From assembly GCA_907163375.1 (NCBI GenBank), contig CAJQUW010001866.1, positions 744,001 through 808,000 of the forward strand: 64,000 bases of DNA, written 5' to 3'. The DNA is from Prostheceraeus crozeri (lineage: Eukaryota > Platyhelminthes > Polycladida > Euryleptidae). Positions 1-11,314 of this stretch are shown piece by piece. The stretch's first letter is position 1; the number at the start of each line of letters is the position of its first letter. The notes below the pieces were generated by a model. The model was not told the DNA's origin. It was given only the letters and a program-made list of their open reading frames with translations, and searched no databases. A program made the translations under genes and the position numbers.

Positions 1-572
1 AATGAAAAGAGTAAAATTATGAAATAATGAAGATCAAGGAAGGGACATTTCAGAGGAACATGCAGCAGAGTTGAGGAATAGAAGAATATAGATATACGAC
101 AAGTAGAACAAGAAGATACTGTTGCAACAAGCGGTTTCCTCGGTCGTCACATAACACGCTTAGAATACCAAATATCAGACAGAGCTGCAAGGATGAATTC
201 TATTAAATTCTCTGCGGTTCCTTTTCAACATCGTCTATCGTGAATTTGACATTGAATTTTAATGCAACAATTTTGAAACATCAATTTTGCTCATCATTTT
301 ATTGAGTTGTCAGTTCAAACTTCAATGTATGGGAGAGATCCAGTTCATTTTTGTGAAGCAATTTGCTTGCGGTATTATCTTCGTTGTCTTTGACAATTGC
401 AATGAATTTTATCAATAATCATCCGAGAGGTCAGCTAAAGGATGAATACTTCCCAATTTTGATCAAATTCGACGACAGAACTTGTCCCAAATTCGTCCAA
501 ATTGTCATCAAATTCGACACAAATTAATGAAAATTCAAGCATGAATCCTGACGAACCAGAAGATTGACACTA
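1..572. other. Gene-free left edge
   Basis: AT-rich sequence with no open frame that resembles a known protein and no clear repeat structure. The terminal TA at 571-572 is the left target duplication of the next element. Confidence 0.6.
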
Positions 573-1535
573 CACTGTAAATCGCTGGATGCGAAAATTA
601 CATGCAATTTGAGACTAACAACTGATACGAGATTCTCGTATGCATACAGAGATCTGGTATGTTTTTCATACCAAATCTCATTTACTTTTGTATGTGATTG
701 GTATGTAGCGATACGAACTATTCTATCTGTGATTGGCTGTTTTACACTGAAATACGAGTTGTTGGTATGTTTTATATACGAGACCTAATGAAAATTCATC
801 TATATTCGCATGCCTCTGGTATGAATTTCTTATGTAGAGCTTTAAGTCACATAGCAAGAAAATATATGTATTACATACTACTGTCAAATAACTTTTTTCA
901 GTAATACCAGTCGCGAATATTTTTTGTTTGATAGAGTGATATTTAACTAAATTAGATTTATTGCAAATCATATGCTCCACGAGATTATCGTTGTTGTTAC
1001 TTGTCTAGCAGCATTAACAGGACGTTTGGTTAGCTCTACTTTATGAGCCAAGTTGATTAACATCAATTCATTCAAACGATATCTTTCGTGCAATCATGTT
1101 GACTTATATATCTCAAACATAACTATTTTTGCGTTTAATGAATTATAATGTGTTCTTACTTCGCATTGATATGCGCAATTTCAAAATTACATAATGCATA
1201 ATTGTTGATGATTGAATACTTATTGATTATTCATGAATTACCTTACACTTACGTGTATTAAAATCGAATTCAGTATTGAAAGTATCACTCTTGAATGTCA
1301 TCATCTAACTACTTACAGAAAAGTAGTAACATCAGTGTGATCTTTATTGACAAAAAGCCTTAAATCAACATACTTTGGACATGATTTATGCTTTCTTTGA
1401 ACATTGTGCTGGTATGGCTTTAGTATGTAAAACATACCACATTTGAAATAGCATACGAAAAGCATACGAATATATACCAAAAAATATTTTGGCATGCATC
1501 CTTCGTATGTGATTGGTATTGAGCGATTTACAGTG
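573..1535. mobile_element. TA-flanked MITE-like element, copy 1 (963 bp)
   Basis: The ends are inverted: CACTGTAAATCGCT at 573 and AGCGATTTACAGTG at 1522-1535. TA lies on both sides, as in Tc1/mariner-type insertions. The interior is full of short GGTATG and CATACC words, so the arms can fold on each other. No transposase frame is present, which makes it non-autonomous. A second copy in the opposite orientation at 11315-13310 has the same ends and the same 964-bp length once its own insertion is subtracted. That agreement supports these boundaries. The superfamily assignment rests only on TA plus the terminal repeat. Confidence 0.82.
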
Positions 1536-1619
1536 TACATCAAAAACATTAAACGTACACTGTCAGTAAACTTAGATCACGAAGAGTCGAGCCATGTGAA
1601 TAACATATTTCTATTTGAC

Positions 1620-2290
1620 AAATCGGTCGTGAACAGGCAAAACAACGTATTTTGAAAATAGTGGTTTTGAGAAATACGTGGTGAAAGCAAACAAAGCAAA
1701 CAGGCACTTTCCAGCTAAAAACAACTGCGTTTTTATTTTCAGAGGCATGAAGCGCCAAAACAACGTATTTTAAAATGCTTTTCTCAGTTGTAGAGGTATG
1801 AAAGACCAAGACACCGTATCTCAAAACGTGCCTTTTCAGTTTCAGAGGTATGAAAAGTCAAAACAACGTGTTGCATAATACTTTTTATCAGAAAGAAGAG
1901 GCGTGACGCGATTGCGAAAGTGTACAATCTATTTTAAATCTCTTATCGGTATTATTGTGAATGAAGAGTCAAAGATTGTAGCGTATTTTGAAATACGTTG
2001 TTTTGCCTATTCATAGTTTGTCAAAATGTCAATCAGATGAAACGCATTTTGAAATACGTGGTTGTATAGATTTATTAGTAAAGATATTTCATCGTACCTC
2101 GATGAGACAGTTAGTTCTATTGACGTGTAGCTTATACTTCCAAATTGGTTTATCCTAAAAAACATTATTTTTTCTTGTTTAAAATAACTGACTAACTAAT
2201 CTCAGACGAAAATAGACATACTGAACTACTCAAATGACCATGTTAAGGCAAAACAAGGCATTGTAAAATACGTTGCTTTGCCTTTTCATG
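1620..2290. repeat. Field of degenerate AAAACAACGTATTTTG repeats
   Basis: The word AAAACAACGTATTTTGAAA recurs in both orientations at about 1638, 1757, 1860, 1981, 2041 and 2247, often beside AGAGGTATGAAA. The last copy forms a hairpin, AAGGCAAAAC...GCTTTGCCTT, at about 2245-2287. Spacing is irregular, so this is not a clean satellite. It may be an eroded hairpin-rich element next to the BEL/Pao fossil. No coding potential was seen. Confidence 0.5.
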
Positions 2291-2338
2291 GCCGAAATGT
2301 GTAACTATGAAAAGTTGAGGCAGGATAGACATTGATGA

Positions 2339-3650
2339 TTGCTTGATGGACAGGCTAAGGCTACATTCGAGGGTACAATTCCCACAAACGAACTGTATTC
2401 TGATATCAGAGATCAATTACAGGAAAGATTTGGTAGAGAGCAACTCGTAACATTGACTCATCTCAGATCATTACTCCACATGCCTCGATCTTCCGATTCT
2501 TCATGTAAATTGAGAAACATGATGAATAATTTTCAGACTCACGTACGATATCTTTCGAATATTAAGATAAGCGACTGGAAGGATTTGGTATTTGTTGCTC
2601 TGCTATTGGACAAAATTCCCACAGATGTAGAAGCCAACATAACGCGTCAGCAAGAAAATCAGGATTGGGATTTCAAAACGCTATGTAAAATGCTCGAAAT
2701 TGAAATAATGGCTCGTGAACAGCCAAGGAAGTTAGACGAATCTGAGAAACGACCCTACACGTATGTACAAATAAAGGCAACAGTGGCTCTAGCTACGAGG
2801 AGCTCAGACGAAAACAAACACAATTGTGTGTTTTGCCATTTAAGCAACCACACTGCTGAGAAATGCAGAAAATGCGCCAAAGCAGATGTAAGAAAGGACA
2901 TTTTGAAAAGAGATAATCGATGCTACATTTGCTTAAGCCGAGGTCATTCTGTAAAGTTCTGTAGAAACCGCACACCTTGTACTCATTGCAATCTCTCACA
3001 TCATCACGCCAGTATTTGCTACAAAAAATACGGAGTTACGTCTGCTCAGATATCTGAGAAAAAAATTACTAATACTACAGAAGCTACAGAATCAACAAGC
3101 GAAAATGTCCTGATTGCAAGTGATGTTGATGTTTTTATGCCAAGTGCCTGGGTTAACCTGAAGAACCCCTCAAATATGCGCAGTTCACATGGGCGAGCGA
3201 TAATGGATACGGGTAGTCACCGAACAAAAATCACAGAAGCAAAAGCGAAGGAATTAGGTCTTAAACCTATTGATCATGTCAGTCTGCAGATCGGAACTTT
3301 CGGTACTGACCAATTTCAGACGTTTCAGGTTCCAGTTGTTGAGATAACGTTGCATGGATTAGAAGGTCAAATAATAGAAACTCGTGCACATGTCTTTCGA
3401 GTTTTGACTGGAACGATAGCAAGGCCAGGAATCGATAAGACCAAATATCGAATATTAGATCAAGTTCCCCTCGCTGACCCACCCGGCGACAACCCTGAAG
3501 ATTTCAAAATTGATCTCATAATTGCATCTAATATCTTGAATAAAGTCTATTGTGGGGATTCAATTATTCTCAACAAACGACTTGGCTTAGCAATCAGAGA
3601 GAGTATTTTCGGATGGACGATCTCTGGACCTCTAAGGAAGATGAAGGGCA
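2339..3650 (+). pseudogene. BEL/Pao part: Gag, zinc knuckles and protease (fossil)
   Basis: The left part reads as the Gag region of BEL/Pao elements (LQERFGREQLVTLTHLRSLL). CCHC-like knuckles follow at about 2820-3020 (CVFCHLSNHTAEKC, CYICLSRGHSVKFC, CTHCNLSHHHASIC). A retropepsin-type active site, IMDTGSH, lies near 3200. Zinc knuckles bind RNA during packaging and the protease matures the polyprotein in intact relatives. The family call is firm; this copy is treated as a fossil. Confidence 0.82.
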
Positions 3651-3699
3651 TGAGATAAACGACTGAACAATGCTCACGACAGTGTCTCCACTTTCTATT

Positions 3700-5700
3700 A
3701 ACTATCATCCAGAGGACTTTTGGAACCTTGAGTGCATCGGAATCAAAGACTCTCCTACGCAAACTGACGCAGACGAAACGATAAATCCATTCAATGAATC
3801 TATAAAATTCGAAGATGGACGCTATCATGTTAGATTCCCCTGGAAATTGAACGGACCGGAATTACCTAAAAACTACGAGTTGGCACGAGGACGGTTGTCG
3901 AGTCTATGGAAAAGATTAGAAAACAATCAAACTTTGTTGACCACGTATAGTTAAATTATGAAAGAACAAGAAGATAAAGGAATAATCGAAGAAGTTTATT
4001 CTGACTTTGATACTGAAGAGAAAACGAACATTCACTATCTCTCGCCTCATGGTATAAAGAAAGAATCTGATACGACAAAGGTACGAATTGTGTACGACGC
4101 CTCAGCAAAGACAAAGCGAACAAATCCTTCATTAAACGACGCCCTTTATCCAGGGACGGTATTATTGCAAGATATGTGTGGGATATTATTGAGATTTTGT
4201 ATGTCGCCAATAGCAGTCGTCAGTGACATTGAAAAGGCTTTCTTGGCTATTGGACTTCAATTACCTGATCGAGGTGCAGCACGATTTTTATGGATGAAGG
4301 ATCCCACAAACCCTCCCACAAACGACAATTTACGAATAATGAGAATTACGCGAATTCCCTTCGGTACCATTGCCAGCCCGTTTTTACTGAGCGCGACACT
4401 ATTACATCATTTGAGACAGTCGAGCACGGAAACTGCACAACTCATTCAAGATAATGTTTACGTCGATAACGTAATTATCGGAAAGGATAATAATGAAGAC
4501 GCTCTTCTATTTTATGATGAAGCCAAATCATTGCTCGATAATGCAGGCATGAATTTAAGAGAATGGGGATCGAACTCACTGCAGTTCATGAACGGCATTC
4601 CAGTGAATGATAGATCGAAAGAAGAGAAGTTAAAGGTTCTTGGAATTGCATGGGATGCAAGGCAAGACGAAATTCATATTCCGCAAATTGATTTTATGAT
4701 CTCTAGTTCTCTTACCAAACGAGCTCTTCTACAAGCTACAGGAAAGGTTTTCGACCCTTTAGGCCTCTTCGCTCCCATAACAATCAAAGGCAAAATCATT
4801 TTCCGACAGGCGAATGATAGCGTAAATGACTGGGATGACAATCTTCCAGATGTTATTCAAAGTGAATGGAATAAACATGTTCATGAATTACAATTGATTC
4901 CAAGCATTAAATTACAGAGATTCATCGGGTTAAGCAATTATGAATCAGTACAGCTGCACTGCTTTTGTGACGCCTCAGGACAGGTTTACGCAGCGAGTGC
5001 CTATATTCGTTTCGAATCAAGTGAATGTGTAAAAACGAATTTGATATATTCAAAAAACCGCTTGGCCCCTTGCAAATCTATCACAATTCCTCGCCTTGAA
5101 CTTCTAGGAGTTCTAATTGGAGCAAGAATGATCAAGTTTCTCACAAGGCAACTGCCTTACACTTTCTCTCGCATAGTCTTATGGTCAGATTCGCAATGTG
5201 TCTTGCATTGGCTTCGAAGTAATAAACTTCACACAATATTTGTGGAAAATCGCCTAAAAGAAATAAGAAATGTCCCGAAAATTGAATTTCGCTATGTGAG
5301 AACACACGACAATCCGGCTGATCTCCCAACTCGAGGTGCCACATTTTCCGAGTTACGTAATGCCGAAATGTGGTGGAATGGACCCGCTTGGATTATAAAG
5401 GATGAATCGGAATGGCCAGCATTATGTCTTGAGAACAACGAACGAGAGCACGAACTAAAAGAAACTTCAGAGAAAACTGCTACGTCTCTTACTACTCATG
5501 TCTCAGAGTATCCTTTCGATATTGATCTCGGAAACTTTTCTTCGTTACGAGATGTCCTGAAAGAGACGGCAACTCGACTAACTAACAATAGCGACCCATC
5601 GGCAAATGAGTTAGAAAGGGCTCGACAGGCATGGGAGCTGGCAGATCAGAAGATGAGTTTACAAGAATTGAGAATAGCAAACGCTCAACCACAAATCACG
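3700..5700 (+). pseudogene. BEL/Pao part: reverse transcriptase and RNase H (fossil)
   Basis: The reverse transcriptase region runs from about 4000 to 4700 and has the catalytic box YVDN typical of BEL/Pao in place of YMDD or YIDD. A Pao-type RNase H follows at about 4960-5330 (FCDASGQVYAASAY, LWSDSQCVLHWL, HDNPADLPTRG). The long region downstream links to integrase. In intact relatives this part copies the RNA genome and removes the template strand. Confidence 0.85.
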
Positions 5701-5759
5701 AAATGATAACGTCTCAAAACTTCGACTTTATATTGACGAAAACGATATACTGCGTTCAC

Positions 5760-7010
5760 GAGGTCGCATAGACAATGCTGAAGACATTCCGTATAACGCT
5801 AAGTATCCGATCCTCCTACCAACTAATCATCCCTTCACAAGATTAGTTATCAGTGATTGTCATGTCAAGTGTGGTCACTCAGGAGTAAGTCATACTCTGG
5901 CTGAACTCCGTCAACGTTATTGGGTAGTTCCTGGACGAAGGCAGGTCTCTAAGGTTTTGAATAAATGTACCACTTGCAGACGATGGGAAGGTGGATCTTA
6001 TCAACCCCCAGAATTTTCAGTATTGCCAAAGGAGCGAGTATGCGGGAGCTCACCCTTCACGACTGTCGGAATAGACTACATTGGACCTCTTCTCATCAAG
6101 GCTGATTCTCACGATAATGAGTCGAAAAACGAACCACAAAAGGTTTGGATAAGTCTGTTTATTTGTGCAACGACACGAGCAATTCATATCGAATTAGCTA
6201 ACGATTTGACGGCACAAGAATTCCTCAATTGTTTAACGAAATTCATCGCACGAAGAGGAATACCGAAAACAATTATTTCAGATAACGCAAAAACGTTTAA
6301 GCTCAGTAATCAGACACAAATTGAATTATGGAATGCAGATAAAATTGCTAAAGGTGAAGTCGCTGAGAAGGGCATTGAATGGAAGTTTATAACGGAACGA
6401 GCTCCATGGATGGGAGGTTTCTATGAGAGGATGGTGAAAAGTGTGAAAATGGGACTTAGGAAAATGACGAACGGTTCTTTTCTAAGTAAGCGTCAGTTAG
6501 ATGTTTTAATCTCTGAGATTTAAGGAATACTTAATAACAGGCCATTGACTTACGTAAGGGTAGATATTAAGGACGGTCACCCTCTAACTCCTAATAACCT
6601 GCTCGGCACTCGACATGATACAGCTCTCCCACAATCGCATCACGAGAACGACCCAGACTTTGAACCAGGAGGGCGATCGTCATCATCAAAGACTTTGATT
6701 AGTGTTTGGAGACGAAGAGAACATCTTCTGCAGCAATTTTGGTCTCGCTGGCGGTGAGATTACCTCAGTGGCCTACGAGAACGCAATGACTCTCATCATC
6801 ACACTCGTGGGTGCATCAGTATCAGTATCAGTATCAAAAGCTTAATTCGATCACAAGGAGAGGCGGTTCGATCTGCCACGGTACAATTGGAGAATGGAAG
6901 AATCCTACATCGTCCAATCAAGCTGCTTGTGCCATTAGAATTCACGGAGGAGAAGCCGCGCGCGCACGAAATCCACGGCCCAACATGACAAACGGGAGCC
7001 GCAATCCGAT
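5760..7010 (+). pseudogene. BEL/Pao part: integrase and C-terminal tail (fossil)
   Basis: An HHCC-type zinc region (DCHVKCGHSG, then CTTCRRWEGG) spans about 5850-6000. The catalytic core shows VGIDYIGPL, then ISDNAKTF, then ERAPWMGGFYERMVKSVK, the DDE order and context of Pao integrases. A tail at about 6545-7000 contains the RPIKLLVPLEF-like end common in this family. Its borders are approximate. Confidence 0.82.
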
Positions 7011-8727
7011 GCTCACGTAATGGAAGAAGAGGAGATCTCTCGCCATGTACGAAGGGCGGCGGCTATCGCTAATCTTCGAAATCGACAATTCGCTCGTCGG
7101 GAGTGTCGCGGGGCGAATATGGAGCGAGGAGATTTGACTGACGGAGCAGCTGAACGACTTATCTCCTAACTCTGGCGGTAGCTTGTTACATGTAGCTGTC
7201 AGAGTAATGAGGAGAATCAGTGATTGATGTAAAGGAGTGGCAGGAGCCGATAATTCTCGGGCTCTGCCAACAATCAACACTTCTCTCTGCACACCTCTAG
7301 CGGAAGGGAAGTGATTAAACTTACGCTTATTTGTGTACGGAACTACTATTAAGAGAAATCGTGGAATCGATGTTTTTATTACGAGTATAAAAATTTACTA
7401 CAATATCACGAAATACGTTTGTTTTTGGCGAATACGCTACAGTGGACATGCGCACCATCAGTTTTCATCTGATCGGGAAAAGTTTGGGATGGGAATTTCT
7501 ACATCTTCTGATACCTGAGGGGGTGGTCCAGTGTACCCCATTGGCCTGTCTACCACACTTCTACGGATTCAATTGAAATTGAATACACATGTAGATTCAT
7601 TGTCAAAAAATGATGATTTTTCATGGGCATGAACGGTTGATGTATCCTCATCACAAAAAGTGAAATAGAATGTGGCTCCGGGGTCCCGTGGATCCCCCTC
7701 AAGTCGCTAAAGGTCAAAGCATACGCTGCAAGTATCGCAACTTACTGGTTGAAAAGGAATAGCATTTTTGAAACTGAAGCCTTCTGCTGCCTTGAATAGT
7801 TGAAGATCTTGGTAGATACAAAAAATGCTCTGAAATTATGACTGTGTATTGTAAAGGATGAAGTTAAGCCCAAGACATCAAAAGTTAGATACCGCAAAAA
7901 ATCGAAAGACTGCAAACAGTTTCAGAATAAAGAATACTTTGCGGAAGTAAAAACTGACAAAACAAGCAGAATAGAAAACAAACAATATTGAAAAACGATG
8001 AAATTTCTTCACAAGCAAAAAAGGTCTAAATGATTTATCCACAAACAAGCGACTTGAGTATTTTAAAAAATGAAAATCAAGGAAGAGCTGTGAATACGAA
8101 TAGCTTCAAAGATAAATTGCAGAAAAATGAACAAGAAAGTTACTTTGCACAAGGACCAAAGCTTCCAACGTTTTTAATTCGGTTAAGAATCCTGAAGATA
8201 AAGTTGACCACGATTTTCCAATGATGCCAATGCTTCTTGTTATTAAAATCCCAGTGGATTCGTGTAATTCACTTGTGAAACCGTCGTGTGACGCTTTGTC
8301 ATGCATAGAATAGGCCTAAATGAACACATGCCTCGAAACATCACAGGTAGAACAACACATATTTTTCTCATGGTGAGATTAGCGTGCGATTGGCAGGCCG
8401 CTACTATTTAGTACAACTGACTTAACAGCATAATTTCTAGCTGTTAATCCAGGCATAAATCAGAAAGCATTTGTGGAGTGTAAGGTAGAAATATTTGTAA
8501 ACACCCAAATTATTACACACAAAAGTGCTTCAAGTAGCAGAGAATTTGACATCTAGTATATTAGTTCTACTACTGGTAAATAAAAAAGTAGAACGCATGA
8601 AATGAACATTAACACAGTAGACAAAATTTGAAATAGCGAATCGTGAAATAATCACAGTGGACTCACCCCTAGTGATCATTTTCTATGGAAATCCCACAAA
8701 ATTTCGCAGTAGAATTATCGCGCATTG

Positions 8728-8814
8728 TCTACTGCAAAAAGCACTAATTCTCTACTGCCAAAAAGACCTACAGACATCAATCGTCTACTGCCAAAAAGGC
8801 CTACAGACATCAAT
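8728..8814. repeat. Short tandem repeat, 33-bp period
   Basis: TCTACTGCCAAAAAG followed by CCTACAGACATCAA occurs twice, at 8751 and 8784. A weaker partial copy starts at 8728. The motif CTACTGCCAAA is also found near 10.9 kb on the other strand. Confidence 0.7.
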
Positions 8815-9269
8815 TTATAAACGCATTCAGACAAGCAACAATTTTCACGATATTTTGCGATTAATTAGGAATAATATAAATGCCGATCGAACCTCAAGCA
8901 AGCGTAATTTTAAGTCCCGTGGATACATTAAATCATCCACCAGGATTCAAAACTACCGAATTTGAGGTATTGATCAGTACCTAAAAATAATGATAAAACT
9001 CACATTATATTTTCCATTTTCTCCAATCCTCCTTCAGAGATTCAACTTGCATTATTCAATTTGTATTTGTTCGACTGTAGCTGTGTGTTGATCGAATATT
9101 TGATTACAATATAATTTCACTTCAAATGACTTTTCAGCAATGTAATCAATCACTTGTTTAATGGTTTTCAGCGAAAGTGAAAAGATACTAGGTAGTTGAG
9201 TCAGAATGATGCGAATCAAAACGTGTAGATGAAGATGATGTTGAAGGTTAGGAACAAGAGGTAGTTCAA

Positions 9270-9554
9270 TTTTCCTGGCATTGTGCTAAAAACAAGCTGG
9301 TCTCTCGTTTGTATTTGCCTTTTATTTGAGGTTATGTGCAAGATAGAAATCCAGCAAGGTAATACCACAGCGCTTCTACATGTAGTGTCAGGTGGGACCG
9401 TGCAGTAAACATTCGCACTGCAAGGTTCCACCCCTTGATGTGTCTGTGACACGAAGCGCTGTGGTTTTACCTTATTGATTTTCTATCTTGTGCATAACTT
9501 CAAAGGCAAATACAAAGGAGTGACCCGCTTGGTTTTAGTACAATGCCAGGAAAA
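9270..9554. repeat. Foldback inverted repeat, arms about 110 bp
   Basis: The left arm starts TTTTCCTGGCATTGTGCTAA and runs to ACCACAGCGCTTC near 9378. The right arm is its reverse complement from GAAGCGCTGTGGT to AATGCCAGGAAAA. The arms are roughly 85 percent alike with a loop of about 70 bp. It carries no gene. It may be a foldback or MITE-type element; no target duplication was identified. Confidence 0.8.
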
Positions 9555-10141
9555 GAGAAGATCGATAGTGAAAAGATTTCCATAGTGAAAAAATGCGTCG
9601 GCGTAATCCTGAAATTGGTTGTGAAAGTCGAATTACGACAGAATCCTCTGAATGTCCAAAGCACAAATGACTGACTTGAGGCGTATTTGAAAGTTTTGTA
9701 AATCCACAAGTATAAGACAGTAGAACGACATGCATTGACGCTGCTGGGATGACTGAAACATGCACGATGCACTGAGAGGAATGACTCTGCAATTGATGAC
9801 GCCTGGTTGATATAGCATACACAGTCTGTCCGCTCGCATCCTCTTTGTCGTGTGACTCATGGACCGAAGGTCGTTATGAGGGCATTCATTAGTCATTAAC
9901 AGGCAGGCGATCGACGAGTTGTTCATTCCACAGTAGGGAGAGAGATGTGTGTAGAGGAAAATTGTGACGGATACCGGTATATACATTACGTCATTTAGTC
10001 ATTATAGTCTTGCAAATAGGGGAACAACTGATCCGCATTGTGACCTTGAATATTCCAGCTGAGATACATTCAAAATCAGAAAATCAGCTTTCAAATGGAG
10101 AAAAGAAAATAAAAGAAGATGAATGGAGAGATGGAGATAAG

Positions 10142-10151
10142 GAGAGAGAGA

Positions 10152-10187
<36 letters not shown>

Positions 10188-10200
10188 AAAAAAGAGGAAG
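10142..10200. repeat. GA/GT microsatellite
   Basis: Runs of GAGAGA, then GTGTGTGTGTGTGTG, then GAGAGAGAGAGAGAG. More GA-rich sequence lies near 10275. Confidence 0.9.
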
Positions 10201-10756
10201 ATTGTTCCCCTGTGCTTCGCGCACTATGGCCCCGATCAAAAACAAACAGTTCGAGGAGACTCCGGAGTTTCCGGAGAGAGAGAAAGAGAGATAAGAAGAG
10301 ACTAGAAGGACTTAGTTCTATGCCTCGTGCATTGTGACACTCCATCAAAAGCGAATCATTTAGAGGAGACAAAGTAGCAAGAGAAGGGACGCATGTATAA
10401 AACCAAATGTTCTTTTTACAGGTGCAAAGTAAGTAATAAATGAATATAATGCATGCACATTTACATATCACATTCATTTATTCATGTGATATTTAATATA
10501 ATAAGTATTAAATGTGATGTAGACATAATATCAATATATCAAATATATAAACATAGCAATATATTTGATAAGATAGAATTTTGTAATTGCGTATAAAATT
10601 GTATTACATGTATATATTCCGATGAATACATTAGATGGTAATAATACGAGATTTATATACAAATATCTTTCTTTTGTATATTACAGCAAAAGAATTGCTG
10701 TATTATACAAAAATGTTTGAGTTCAACGTTCTTGTAGAGGTTATGTCTGTCGTCGA

Positions 10757-10795
10757 TAAATGTTTAGAGACACGTGTCTCCAGCAAACATTTACA
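10757..10795. repeat. Palindrome around CACGTG
   Basis: TAAATGTTT and AAACATTTA flank an inner AGACACGTGTCT palindrome, so the segment can form a compact hairpin with an E-box-like centre. The surrounding short open frame is not recognised. Confidence 0.6.
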
Positions 10796-11314
10796 GATAT
10801 ATTTGCCTACTAAACATTCTATGGATGCCATGAATGCCAGTAAGAATTCTCTAGAATTGCAGTAGGCATTATCAGCTCATACAAATGTCTCTAAAAACCA
10901 TAAAAAGCTTACTGCCAAATCAAATATCTGTAGCGATTTTGAAAGGCAGTAGAAAATCGTAAAATCTCTGGAAAATTATCACTCGAGACAGGTTTGGTTC
11001 CTGGGACAAAGAAGTGAAACTTTCTTTGTGATGTGATGAAAGTTTTGGTGTCGCCTTTCGTTTTTTCTACTTTGTCTTTTGTGGAAATTTTCGTCTCTTA
11101 CCTCCTACTTTTGCATGGATGGGTAGTATTATTGAATGGCTTTGAAATTCTAGGCATCGTATTCTTTTTGCTGATTTATTGACTTTTGAAATTCACTCAC
11201 AACGTTTGTTGCGCTTTGGTTTACTGTCTCATGTACCGGTATTTCTGATTATGACTGTGATTTATAATGTCCATCTAGTGATTCAGGATGGTCTACTGCC
11301 CTCTGGGGTACGTA

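Larger units (their letters stand above)
2335..7010 (+). mobile_element. BEL/Pao LTR retrotransposon fossil, LTRs not found
   Basis: A plus-strand element with the BEL/Pao order of parts: Gag, three zinc knuckles, aspartic protease, reverse transcriptase, RNase H, integrase and the C-terminal Pao tail. The first part of Gag is absent. No repeated pair of LTRs could be matched around it, so it looks end-truncated. It is broken, with roughly a handful of interruptions, yet long stretches remain open. That suggests a moderately old insertion; without LTRs I cannot date it. Confidence 0.88.
7011..11314. other. Gene-free stretch with small repeats
   Basis: No frame here resembles a known protein. 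The short open frames lack domain features and codon logic. Listed separately are a 33-bp tandem repeat near 8.75 kb, a foldback repeat at 9.27-9.55 kb, GA/GT microsatellites near 10.15 kb and a small palindrome near 10.77 kb. Part of 7020-7300 may belong to the end of the BEL/Pao element, but no matching LTR was found. Confidence 0.6.

Noticed and set aside
2335-7320. Search for BEL/Pao LTRs in the flanks
   Set aside because: No repeated pair could be matched by eye; the element is listed without LTRs.
8728-8814. Tandem units considered as a CRISPR-like array
   Set aside because: Only two to three contiguous units with no spacers, in a eukaryotic context.
10091-10477. Minus frame with HTHTHTLSL and SLSLSL runs
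   Set aside because: Microsatellite translation, no domain.
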